From contig MU385719.1 in the NCBI GenBank assembly GCA_022497155.1, positions 124,001 to 188,000 on the forward strand: a stretch of DNA of 64,000 bases, read 5' to 3'. The stretch comes from Whalleya microplaca. Its lineage: Eukaryota > Ascomycota > Sordariomycetes > Xylariales > Xylariaceae. Both the position numbers and the translations under genes were made by a program. The notes below the pieces were generated by a model. It was not told the DNA's origin, searched no databases, and saw only the letters and a program-made list of their open reading frames with translations. Below are positions 46,800 to 57,082 of this stretch, in pieces (position 1 is the stretch's first letter; every line of letters begins with the position of its first letter).

Positions 46800-48400
46800 A
46801 ATAATTACTTACTGTATTAAATAAGGAAATAATAATCCTACTAATATTATTAAAATTCGAATTTAAGTTTTTAGGATCGATTATTTTGTATTTTATTAAT
46901 TAAGTTATAATATAGTATTCCCGAAAGAATCTCGAAACCGGGCTAATAATTTAATTAAAATTTAAGAGTTTCTGTTTTAACTTATTTAAAAACGTAACTT
47001 AAGGGCGGTTTAAATACGCTGCCGTAAAAGTTAGATATATATTTTTTATAAACGTTTAAATAGTAACGGTTTATATAGTAAAGTTGCGGTTTTTTATATT
47101 AAGACGAAATTTATTTGTATTAATATAAATTTAGCGTTAATTACAGAATTAAAAAATTATTAGAAACGGCCCCGAAAAAAAAGGAATTAAATAAACGCAA
47201 ATTTATAGCCCCGTATTTTAAAAGACAAAAAGCCGTACGAGTAATTATTTTACGCTTAAAAATAAGTAATTAATATTAGCGGCGGGAATTTTATAAACCG
47301 TTAATAATAATGTCTAAAAAAAACCAAAAATATTATTTAAAACTAATTTTTTTATTTTTATTATAATTAATAAAGTTATATTCCGAACGGTAGGTTTGTA
47401 ATAAAGCGTTTTATATTTGGAGGAATTAAAACTGGGCCGAAATTAGGTTTACCTATTAGTTCTTAACTATAATATATACGGTAAAGTTATTTTATTTGAC
47501 GGTATTACTGTTTACGTTTACCTGATATTCTTAAGTTAAAATAAATTAGATAATAAAACTATTAAAGTATTTTTAATCGAATATTATTAAGCTAAAAACC
47601 TAATTAATTAATTTAGTTACGAAAGTAATATAAACGGGGAATAAATATATTAATAGATTTATATATATTGTGGTTTTCGGAATATAACGTATAGGCCGAA
47701 AACGTAAGGTTAGAAAATTTATACTTAATTTTTAAAGGCTCGCTATTGCGAAATTGAAAAAAGTGTTGCGCCTTACTGTAATAAGGCCGATAAAAAAAAT
47801 TTGAGGCAATCTGGTAGCGAATTATACGGCGGCCGAAAATACAGTTATACGTGCGTTAGGTTTGGCGATAACGGTAAGGCTTTTTAAATTAAAAAATACC
47901 CCGGACTATTTATAAAATAATAGCGGTATTACAACGTCGGACTAACGTAATAAGCGGCTTTTTAGAGAAGTTAGCCCGACCGGTATTAGCTTAATTAGCA
48001 TAATTAGTATAACTAGTATAGCTGGTTTCGCGCCCGTTAATACCGTTATTATCGCTTACGTTAAATATAGTAACGAACGACGAAAGTAAAGCGAAACTAA
48101 TAAGATAATTTAAAAAACCTAACTTAAAAAAAAGGTAAAAAAACGAAAAAGCGCAAAAAAATAGTCTAATAAAATATTAGATAATTTTTAAGAAAAAAGG
48201 AAAAGGGAAAAATAAAAACAGTAGGCTAATAGGTTTTAATAAATAAGCTATAACGGCAGAATAAAAACTAAAATAACGACGAGTTAACTATAGACTAAAG
48301 GAGATAGCTTATATAAATATAGCTTAATTACTATTGCTATAAGATATTAATTTAATATATTACTAATAACCGGGACGGCTATATAAAAAAGGGAGGATAA
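46800..48400 (+). other. Extra 3' segment of the chromovirus, content unknown
   Basis: The segment between the tandem repeat and the right LTR has coding-like composition but is too mutated to identify. Near 47,990-48,060 a short tandem stretch (TTAGCATAATTAGTATAACT) would have encoded L-A/V-Q-type repeats, followed by a Lys/Gln-rich region. It may be an additional open reading frame of this lineage or captured host sequence. Confidence 0.4.
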
Positions 48401-48401
48401 T

Positions 48402-48613
48402 TGTTAGATATAGGGCTTATGTTATAAGCCTTATTAATTTATAAGCCCTATCGGGAACGTATCAGGGAAGAACCGGAGGTTTTTCCCTATTTTTTATTTA
48501 TATAAAAGAGGCTTTGCCTTTTTTATATATAAAAGGGATAAGAATTAGTACATTTATATTTATATCTTATAAGTTAATATATTACCCGTGCCTAGCTACT
48601 ACTATCTCTTATA
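48402..48613 (+). repeat. Right LTR of the chromovirus (212 bp)
   Basis: It starts TGTTAGATATAGGGCTTA and ends CTCTTATA, and is followed by TATTA, the mutated target duplication. Confidence 0.93.
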
Positions 48614-48618
48614 TATTA

Positions 48619-50188
48619 CGTATATATAATTCCTTATATAATTTTAATATAAAAAATAATTATAGTAATATATTTAAGCTTTTTTAACTACTATAACGTA
48701 GAGTTAATTAGTTAAAAACTTTAAATATATCTTTCGATTAATTTTATTTAGGTTTAAAAAAACTATAACATTTAAGGGATCCCGTAATTCCTTAATAACT
48801 TAAACTATTTAAATACCTACTATTTTTTTTCCGAAATCCTTTTAAAATTTCTAAATAGCTTTTTTAACGTTATTATAGCTAAGGGCATATAATATTTAAA
48901 GAAATACTTTTTTAATAACTATTATAAAAAGGTTTTTTAACGGCTTAAATTTTAGCTTTTTTAATTTTATAAAGGTATTAGTAACGTCGCTATTATTAGT
49001 AATCTTTAAATTTTTATTAAAATCGAAACTTTTTTTATTATTGGATGCCGGATTTTCGCTAACTTTTTACGTAATAATAAGGTTTTTTATAATATTATTA
49101 TTGTTTTTTATAAGAATTTTAAAGACGTCATTTTCGTTTTTTACGTCTTTAATAAAGTTACCGAACGCCGACTTTTTAAAAAAAATTTTATTATATATAT
49201 CGATATCGTTACCTAATAAGATAATCCGTAATTAAATAGCTTTAAAAAATTTAGATATAAAGTCTTCTCAAATTACCGGAAACGTTTAAATATACCCGCG
49301 TTTGTTAATTTTAACGCTAGATTTTTATATTAGCGTTTTATATTACCGATATTTTTGTTTTTTACTATTTTATTTTAATTATATTTTTTTTTATATAAAA
49401 AGCCGGCTAAGGAACTTCTCGATTATAGCTTTATTAATTTGGTTTTATACCGGCCGAAAAATAATATTACAGATCGTTATTAAAGCGCTATTATTATAGG
49501 CTTATATTAAATGCTATATAAAAAAAGAGTTTATTTCCGGGATTTATTTTAGGATTAACGCTAGCGCGGGTAAAGCTATAAGGGTTGCTACTTTCGGTAT
49601 TATTACTTTCGGTATTACTGCTTTCGATTTTGCTAATTTTAAACGCTAAGAAATAGCCGGAGCTAAAACGGGAGTAATTAAATTAATATTAACGGCTAAA
49701 GGCGGTAGGGTATTAGTTAAATCGATATTAACGGCCGGAAGCGGAAAGGTATCGGTTAAGTCGATAATAGCTTTATCGGAAAAATTTTAACTAACGTTAG
49801 GAATTATTAAAAATACTTTCGAATTATTAAAAAAAAAATCCCTGGCAGCTTTATTAATAAAGGTAACATTTTTGTTATTTATTACTTTAATAGCTGCTAA
49901 ATTTAAATACGAGCTATTAAATTTAGCAGCTATTTATTAAGGAGTGTTTTCTTAACTATTTTCTATTTTTTTAAATTTATTTTCGATTTTATTTCGGTTT
50001 AAAAGGTTATATAACGTTATATTATAGTTATTATAAAATATCTAAGAAAAAAACGGCTTACGGAATAATTAAAAGGAGTAAAATCAGGTAGATTTAACTA
50101 ACTATAGTAAGTAAGATGTAATATAGGGGTTTTAAAAAGGTATAACGGAATTAGCCGAAATTTTTATGCAGGCAAATGTACCTTGATA
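48619..50188 (-). other. Right arm of the Harbinger transposon
   Basis: No plus-strand function is seen in two short AT-driven frames. On the minus strand peptides such as GNFIKDVKNENDVFKILIKN look like decayed coding sequence. Its position suits the second gene of Harbinger elements, but I cannot recognise a Myb/SANT domain. Confidence 0.35.
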
Positions 50189-50987
50189 GACCGATCAGTC
50201 TCAGCCTGACGATTTGTCGATCGGGGGGTAAAATCTACCAGGTTTAGTTCCCTGGCAAGCCTGACAAGCCCGACGCCTGTGATTGTTGTTGTGGGGACTT
50301 GGTAATCTGATTTAATAGGTACCTTATGATAAGTACCTGCCTCAGGCTGGAGCTTCTATGAGTCGAAGAAAAGAAGGTAAATACAGTACATGTACATACA
50401 TACCAAGGTAGGTAGGTAGGCCAGTACCTAACCTACTTAAGAACCTGCCACCTCCATGGTAAAAGCAAGATGAAGGAAGGGCCGGCTACAACAGCGATGC
50501 ATGTGTAGCAGTGTCAATTAGGTAGCAGGGCAGCCAGGGCTAGTCAGCCTTTCTGAGGTACCAGTACGCATATAGTACTGCTTATGTACTCCGTACCTAT
50601 TCGCTAAACACTAAACACAAGGGGAGATATTGGAGATATTAATGTGAACAGAAGGCGGAAACCCCTGTCAGTGTGTCGAATACATACTAATAAATAAAGG
50701 GCCCTGAGTGAGGGCTTGCCCCTGGCTTGACTTTTGACACCTTCTGCACTCCCTGGCGCAAGGAAAAGGACTTTTGTATGTATGTATGTACTATAGTAAG
50801 ACTTGGGATAGGTTGCCCAGCCCAGCCCCTCACATCAAACAAGCAGGTATCTCCTAGTGTACCGTATGTACCTGCAACCCCTCTGCCCCTCCTTTAGGTA
50901 CCCTTACCCCGGGCGGTTTAGTGCCTTCAGGAGCCCCTCCAAAAGGGACTCACAGCACCACATATTCCGTACATTTGCACTGTTCAT

Positions 50988-51030
50988 GTCCCTCATGTCC
51001 CTCATGTCCCTCATGTCCCTCGAGACATCC
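50988..51030 (+). repeat. 9-bp tandem repeat CATGTCCCT (four units)
   Basis: Four successive CATGTCCCT units lie in the C2H2 upstream region and end at CGAGACATCC. Confidence 0.85.
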
Positions 51031-51354
51031 CGCCTGCCCGCCACGCAATACATCAAACCCTACCTAAGGTACTCCGTACCTCATTCGTACCCATTTCGCA
51101 CCCATTTCGCACCCATTTCACATTTGTGAGCACCAGGCCATTGGAACTCCACGAAAGTCCGGAAGTCTCGATCTTCTATAGCTTGCCTGCCTTGATTGAT
51201 TGCTTTACTTTGCCTTCCCTTCCCTCTCTCTCTCTCTCTTCCTCTCTCAACTATTCTCAACTATTCACAACTTACATACCTATCTATTATTAATAACATT
51301 TCTCACTCACATCAACAATTATCCATCAGCACCACCCTCTCAGCCTCATCCCCC

Positions 51355-51408
51355 TCTCACACTCTCCCACTCTCCCACTCTCCCACTCTCCCACTCTCTC
51401 ACTCTTTC
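51355..51408 (+). repeat. ACTCTCCC tandem repeat
   Basis: About five units of ACTCTCCC(A/C) run in succession, continuing a longer CT-rich tract. Confidence 0.8.
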
Positions 51409-52999
51409 CCTTTTAGGTACTCCGTACTTCTCAATCATCCTGTAGCCGTTTGCCTTTTGCCTCGCCTCGCCTCGCCTCGCCTCTAGTTAGTCCCTGCCGA
51501 ATAATCCGATAGTGCTTCATTAATGCGAGGCCGGCTCTAGCGATTCATTCAATGACCTCTCACAAGTCTCACTAGTCAGGCAAGATCTTATCTACCATTC
51601 TCGTGCTTCTAACGAATAAGACGTGACGACAACACCTCTATCCGTACCGGTATATCCACTTTACCAGGCACACGCTCGCGCGCACTCGCACGCATATGCA
51701 TAGAGTTCGTATAGCTCTTCTTATATAGTCCGTACGTACATATTCTCCCACTCCGCCAAGCCTCTCAGAGCGTCAAGCGTGCCTGTGCTATTCGATATAA
51801 TACTGCGTACTGTGCCATACAACATACAACATACAACATACATACCCTACACACATACCCTACACACCACACCCTACATACCCTACATATCTACATACCT
51901 ACATACAGACTACATACTACGTACACTACATACCTACCTAGTACAGGTATCGCTGGCTGTCGGACTTGACTAGGGATCCCCATCCACCCCATCCATCATA
52001 GGTCATCATTGAAGGGACCCGGTCATCCCTAACCATCCCTAACCATCCTATCTCATCGTCTTGCTTCATTGCCCCTCTAACAAACATACAACCTCCTCCT
52101 CGGATCTAATTCCTTCTGTTCCCCTTCGCCTCACCCCTTTCTTCTCTTGCCACTGACAGCATCCTCTTCACGCAATCCCTTCATCACTTGATAATCAAAT
52201 ATCAAAACACCAGACTATTTTTCATTTCATTTGGTCTCGGGTAACATTATTTGGTGATTTGTCTTTTGAGTCTGATCAGTCCCGCAGACTCCATTCGTCA
52301 TTCGGACACTTTGGATACTTGATCGACCAGCGCTCCCGCATCTGGATCCAGCCTTTTCGGTGGTTGGCTAGTTCCTGGGCCTGGGTTACCTCTCCGCACT
52401 CGCCGTTGGGATGAACGTACTATTTGGCCTGAGCACGGTGACTGGTTAGAGAAACGCAAGATATACTGTAATCCATCGCCGTATTATTTGTTCCATCGGA
52501 AGTCGACGCCCTTTGAACTCCCTACTACTTTCGGACGGTCGCAACGACGCGGCGGCCAGATATTTGTCACTGCCAGTTCCATCCTCCATCCCATCCGTCC
52601 CCAGTTTCAGCCGCCGCCCCCCTCGACTCGGTTGGGTCTCCCCATCGAAATTTCCCGGGTGTCAGCGGTGCATCGGCAAGAATTGTCCATTACTTGAATG
52701 CCGACGAGGGTGCGCCCGTGTGGAATCAGCTTTCGAATGACTTGAAACGGTTTTCCGTCATCATTTCTCTTCTCCCTCTCTCCCTTCACTACCCGCCCCG
52801 GCTCCGCGTTCCCCCCCAATCCTTTAATCCGTCACCAACCCCTCCTTCCGCTTCAAACGCCCGTCCCTCAAGTACGTGCCTTCGATTGAACCGGCCGAGC
52901 CTGCTACTCCGTAAGCGAGCTGAAGATCTCCGGCTCGTATCCGCTAGGGTTGACGACAAATAACGTAAGCTCCCTTATTTCCACCCAGACAAAAGTATC

Positions 53000-55061
53000 A
53001 TGGCGGCAGCCTTTCGACCTGTCAATACACCTATGGCGATCGAGGTGAGGAGAGACGACGGTGCGGCGCCGTCGCCGACGACACCAACGCCCACGAAGGC
53101 CACTTTTGCCCAACGACCATTACCAACGTCGCCATTTCCGCAGGCTGTGCAGATCCCCGAAAGCATCGACGAGAAGAAGACCCCGCATCGCGAGAACTCT
53201 CAACATTCGAGGAAGTCGCGAGGAGTATCGGCAGATGTAGACATGGACGAGTCGGACGGGGAGGGTCACGGAGGGGATGACGGTATCGGGTCTGATGATG
53301 AGAGCGTCAATGCAGATGGCTCGAAATCGAGCAAGAAAAAGAAGTCGCAACGCTTCTACTGCACAGACTACCCCCCGTGTAACCTGAGCTTTACGAGGAG
53401 CGAGCATCTGGCCAGACATATACGGTATTTATATATTCCCTGTTTTGGACGAACAGTTACTGATACCGACTTTTCTCTTCCCCAGGAAACATACCGGCGA
53501 ACGACCATTCCAATGTCATTGCTCGAGACGATTTTCGCGGTTGGATAATTTGCGACAACACGCACAGACCGTCCACGTAAACGAGGACATCCCGATGGAT
53601 TCACTGGCCGCTACCGGCACGAGGTTCCAGAGACAAATTCGAACAGATAGAGTCCGTCAGCCAGGGCGAGCTCGCGCTTCGACAGCTGGCAGCATGGGGA
53701 CTCCTGCGAGGGGGCATGGTAAATCTTTGTCGACATCGAGTATCAGTTCCGTGGGCTCGAACTTGAGCAACCGGGATGACGTACGTCGCCGGCCACCCCC
53801 GTTGGTCATGGCAGATCCGAGGACTCGATTTCCCCCAGATGCTTATCATAACGGCCCCGAAAGCGCATATTCATACCGTCAACCGTCTCCCAGCGAGTTC
53901 AGTACACCCACCTCGGCAACCTTCTCTACCGGCCAGAGTAGCCCCCGATGGGGTTCCGGTATTGCGTCACCTAACTCGTCGCATTCACGGTCCCAGAGCT
54001 TGTATGCTGGCCATAGGACGCCTGGCCGGCGGCTAAGTGTACCGTCTGGGGGTATTCCCTTCCAGTCTCCTCATGGCACCAGCATAAGTCGTACCATGTT
54101 CGGTCCAGGGCCAATTAACTCATCGAATCCCGGCGGTTTTTCCCCGACTAGCAGTCTTCTCGCGTCGCCTACTTCCTCGGTATTTTCTCGACGAGAGTCG
54201 TCATCGAACGCGGATGACTGGCGTCGTCGTACGTGGCATCCTGACACGAGCAACTTCAATACCACCAATCCCGGCAGTCGACTGAGCAACGCCATTACAC
54301 CATCACAGTTTCAGAGTCCTGCTGGGGGTGCATTGCCTATGACAGTCCGGCCGCAGCAGAATGCGCCCCTTCGATTGCCTGGGATTGAGTCCTTCGGTCC
54401 CGTCCCGCATCGTCCAGCATCGCCGCCGAGGCGGAATCCCTCACCTATGATGGTCGACTCCGAGGTATCTCACCCGCCGGCCTTGCTTCCCGCGGGCAAT
54501 TCTGGCGACTCTGAGGACAGGCGCAATACTGTGAGCTGGGATATGGGCTTGCATAGAGGGTTGACTCGGCTTGATATCACATCGAACAATCCGCCACCGC
54601 CTGCTGATGCTGCCAGTTCTTGGGCTCGGGAAGCAAGCCAAGCCGTCGAGGCGGAAGCCGACCGGGTCAGGCATAATCCTCCAACTGTGCGGTTCAATGA
54701 GCCCGTAATAGTCAGGAACGCACCATCAGGAGCTTCCAATTTTCCCAGGACGTTCCACCAACACACTATGTCGGCCCCATCTATAGCCACTTCGAGGGAA
54801 TCTAAGCGGCGTGGGTGGTACAACGGCCCTGTTACGGTCCACGCTGATGCGCCTCCTGAGAAAATGGCTCGCGTGGATCGCATGATTCATCCTAACATTA
54901 ACGAGTTCCCGGGTTTTCCAGCGAGAGAGAACGCTGCGACCAACAATCCACAGTCGCCGCAAACTCGCGAGGACAATCCTGGTGAACGAGATAACATGCT
55001 GCGCTTACAGGCTCTCGTCGCAGTCGCTACGAGCGAGGGAAACGCGACAACCGCATACTAG
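53000..55061 (+). CDS. C2H2 zinc-finger transcription factor (two fingers)
   Basis: Two exons (53000-53424 and 53486-55061) join across a 61-nt intron that splits a codon between the two fingers, giving 666 residues. Residues 80-118 are acidic then lysine-rich, a likely nuclear signal. Finger 1 uses Cys121, Cys127, His140 and His144 ([20 protein letters not shown]). The linker is HTGERPF. Finger 2 uses Cys152, Cys154, His167 and His172 and has the fungal form [21 protein letters not shown]. This paired finger resembles those of yeast Adr1/Usv1/Rsf2-type regulators. The remaining ~490 residues are Ser/Pro/Asn-rich and disordered, with possible phosphorylation sites (SP, TP) throughout. The ATG in ATCATGGCGG is the first in frame and has a good context. 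I cannot assign an ortholog or targets. The gene begins 2.8 kb from the end of the transposon island and shows no RIP damage. Confidence 0.93.
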
Positions 55062-56947
55062 ACAACACGAGAATCTTGACAGACCGATATTGCGTGATGC
55101 GAATTCAAGACCCGCCCAGATACTGACCAGGTTACTCTGTACACATCAAGCCCTCAACGGCTACTAACAACAACGCTTTTATGAAGAACACGAACTTTCC
55201 TATTCTGTGGTCTTAGATTCAAGCATCCGCATGAGTCTTGCATGATATACACGATATGATCGATCGCTTTTTGGCTTACGACTTATACCATCTTCTCATT
55301 ATGTTTGAACGGCGTTTGAATGCATTTTTACATCGGATTGGATTATATGGTGATGGCACAGGTTGGCGTTCTAGGCGATGGGCTTGCTTATGACCTTGGG
55401 GTGCACTAACTAACCGGCTCCTCTCGCTGCGGGACCTCCATCCGACTCTACTCTTGTCTACGACGATTTTCTTGGCCGTACATTTTCAGAATTCCATTCA
55501 CACTTGGGTTGGTTGGCTCGTCGAGGTTTGCACAAATATGGGCGGTAGCGATCATGATTTTTCCTACTTGATGACTGATATGACCGAGATACCCGTTCAT
55601 TCTAAGATGAGGGTAATCGCAAGACGGAGGAACTAATGCGGTCTTTTGCTCGTCCTCTTGCTGCATGGCGGCGAGTGTGGACTTCACGGGGAGCTGGAAG
55701 GCTTCTGCTTCGCTGATTAGACAAGACCGAAGATACCATGGGTCCTGTAAGCCTGTGGATTGTGGGATTTGATACCCCGAGTTTCTTTATGCTACGGCTG
55801 GTGTTTTTCTTTTCCTTCGTTTCTCTTCAAGTACATCTTTACAATCGACTCTTGCCACGGATTCTCCGAGGAGGGTTGAGCGGGCGATTAGATAGATAAT
55901 ACCAGCTTTCGTTCAGAGCTTTTAACTAGTCTTGTCTTGTCTCTGATGCCTCCCAATTAGTACCAGCATCTTGTCATCAGGTTGTACAACAAGGCAGAGA
56001 CAGTCGATCTACGACACCAGAACCAACTCTACGCCGAGTCTACCGTGATAATCGATGTGAATGAAATGGCGTAATTCTCTCACAATCTTACTATCCGGGG
56101 CCCGATCTCAGGGATGCAAGTTCAGCCTTCCAGCTTCTAGAATTATTGCAGGTATGTACAGACATCCAACGATCGTCATCGCTAGGAGAGATCAGATAGT
56201 ACTAGGAAATGTCAATGTACTGCTAATCGCGGCCCGGTTCTACTAAGATAACCTTCTCTACGAACATGTGGTCACGATGCGTTCATCGTTCACCGTAGCG
56301 AAGTACCCATGCCGAATGCCGGCCCTAATCTCGACTATATGATTAAGCGCCGCTTAGTGGAAATATAGACTTTCAGGGTCTGCCATCGTAGTTCTGGCGA
56401 GGTATCTATCTCCATGTTATTCACACCTTCGGGGCGTTTTGTATAGTCTATTCTAGGTACAGGCTTTCTCCACGATAGCTAGATTGACCATGCTGGACAT
56501 GATGAGGAAAACCCGATCTATATTGGGAGATCACGGTTAATCGATGATCGCTACCTAGCCCTGCCCCTACCCTATCCAACCTGACCTAACCCAACCCAAC
56601 CCATACGGACGACCTAACCCTAGTCTACTCTACATCCTCTCCCCTGTGCTCCTCCCCTGTGCTCCTCCTCTTAGCAAACATCCCAAGCCCCGGCCCGGCT
56701 TACCCCCAAATAACCAGGAACGCCAGCCCATCCGTGACCCCCGCGACCACGGCAAACACCAGATTCATACCGCCGTACCCGACCGCGTCCCGCCGCCACC
56801 GGGCCCACCGCAGAAGAACAGCGAGTCGAACCCGCACAGCTGGGCGTACCTACGGCCCGTCGTCGGCGCCGAAGACCCCCGGGTTCGCCGCGTCGCCTCC
56901 ACGATCCCCGGGGCACCCGATGAGAGCCAGGCCCGCGCTGCACCACG

Positions 56948-56980
<33 letters not shown>

Positions 56981-57006
56981 CGGGGGGGGGGGGGGGGGGG
57001 GGGGGG
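56948..57006. repeat. C32 / G25 palindromic homopolymer pair
   Basis: A run of 32 C (56,948-56,979) is separated by GC from a run of 25 G (56,982-57,006), so the two arms are perfectly self-complementary over 25 bases. Such a structure is hard to sequence or clone and may mark a mis-assembled or collapsed joint. Confidence 0.85.
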
Positions 57007-57049
57007 CGGTGTCGACTTTTTTTATGAGATGATGATTTATTTTTATTCA

Positions 57050-57082
57050 CGCACGCAACGCACGCACGCACGCACGCACATA
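57050..57082 (+). repeat. ACGC/GCAC microsatellite
   Basis: About seven GCAC units follow the homopolymer pair. Confidence 0.8.

Larger units (their letters stand above)
38981..48613 (+). mobile_element. Ty3/gypsy chromovirus LTR retrotransposon, decayed, nested in Harbinger
   Basis: Two 212-bp direct repeats (38,981-39,192 and 48,402-48,613) begin TGTTAGATATAGGGCTTA and end TTATA, the RIP form of a CA terminus. Flanks TATTG (left) and TATTA (right) are a 5-bp duplication with one G-to-A change. A purine tract AAAAAAGGGAGGATAAT precedes the right LTR. In order on the plus strand there are gag-like peptides from 39.23 kb, a zinc-knuckle relic (CYNCNKLKYYTC, 43.08 kb), reverse transcriptase (44.0 kb), RNase H (44.24-44.48 kb), an integrase H2C2 zinc finger (45.0-45.19 kb), an integrase core start (MDFII, 45.25 kb) and a chromodomain relic (46.13-46.27 kb). 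About 2.1 kb between chromodomain and LTR is extra. The reverse-transcriptase core is deleted. Without the inner insertion it is about 7.1 kb. Confidence 0.93.
37106..50228 (+). mobile_element. PIF/Harbinger DNA transposon, RIP-decayed, host of two nested LTR elements
   Basis: The ends are imperfect inverted repeats. 37,106-37,145 and the reverse complement of 50,189-50,228 agree at about 34 of 40 positions, with shared core ATCGACAAATC then CAGGCTG/AGACTGATCGGTC. TAA lies directly outside both ends (37,103-37,105 and 50,229-50,231), the TWA-type 3-bp duplication expected of PIF/Harbinger. The left arm (37.95-38.5 kb) still shows DDE_4 transposase blocks on the plus strand: NGAIGTINS, KFYLTDINFSN and IIIKQIFGILKKKFKII. 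Two of the three catalytic residues are changed (first Asp to Asn at 37,994; Glu to Lys at 38,360). The right arm (48,619-50,188) is coding-like on the minus strand but unrecognised; such elements often carry a second Myb-like gene there. Removing the nested element leaves about 3.5 kb, a normal size. CpA/TpG are scarce, and the AT-rich state begins and ends at the two termini. Confidence 0.88.
50232..52999. promoter_or_regulatory. Pyrimidine-rich upstream region and probable long leader of the C2H2 gene
   Basis: Normal base composition resumes right after the TAA duplication. From about 50.9 kb the plus strand is rich in C and T, with tandem CATGTCCCT (50,988-51,030), ACTCTCCC (51,355-51,405) and CGCCT (51,460-51,482) repeats, CATACA/CATACC microsatellites at 51.8-51.9 kb, and TC-rich tracts up to the start codon. 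Short upstream frames (52,488-52,697 and 52,513-52,740) could act as uORFs if the leader is that long. The sequence TTATTTCCACCCAG just before the gene hints at a leader intron. Confidence 0.4.

Noticed and set aside
48900..49500. Two hydrophobic plus-strand frames in the right arm of the AT-rich island
   Set aside because: Their Phe/Ile/Leu-rich sequence follows from AT-rich codons; they lack any family pattern and lie inside a RIP-decayed transposon.
50988..51408. CRISPR-like array of short repeats
   Set aside because: Units are head-to-tail without spacers and the genome is fungal; these are minisatellites.
56570..56630. CCTAACCC-like run resembling telomere repeat
   Set aside because: The units are irregular (CCTAACCC, CCAACCC, CCTATCC) and never form a TTAGGG array.
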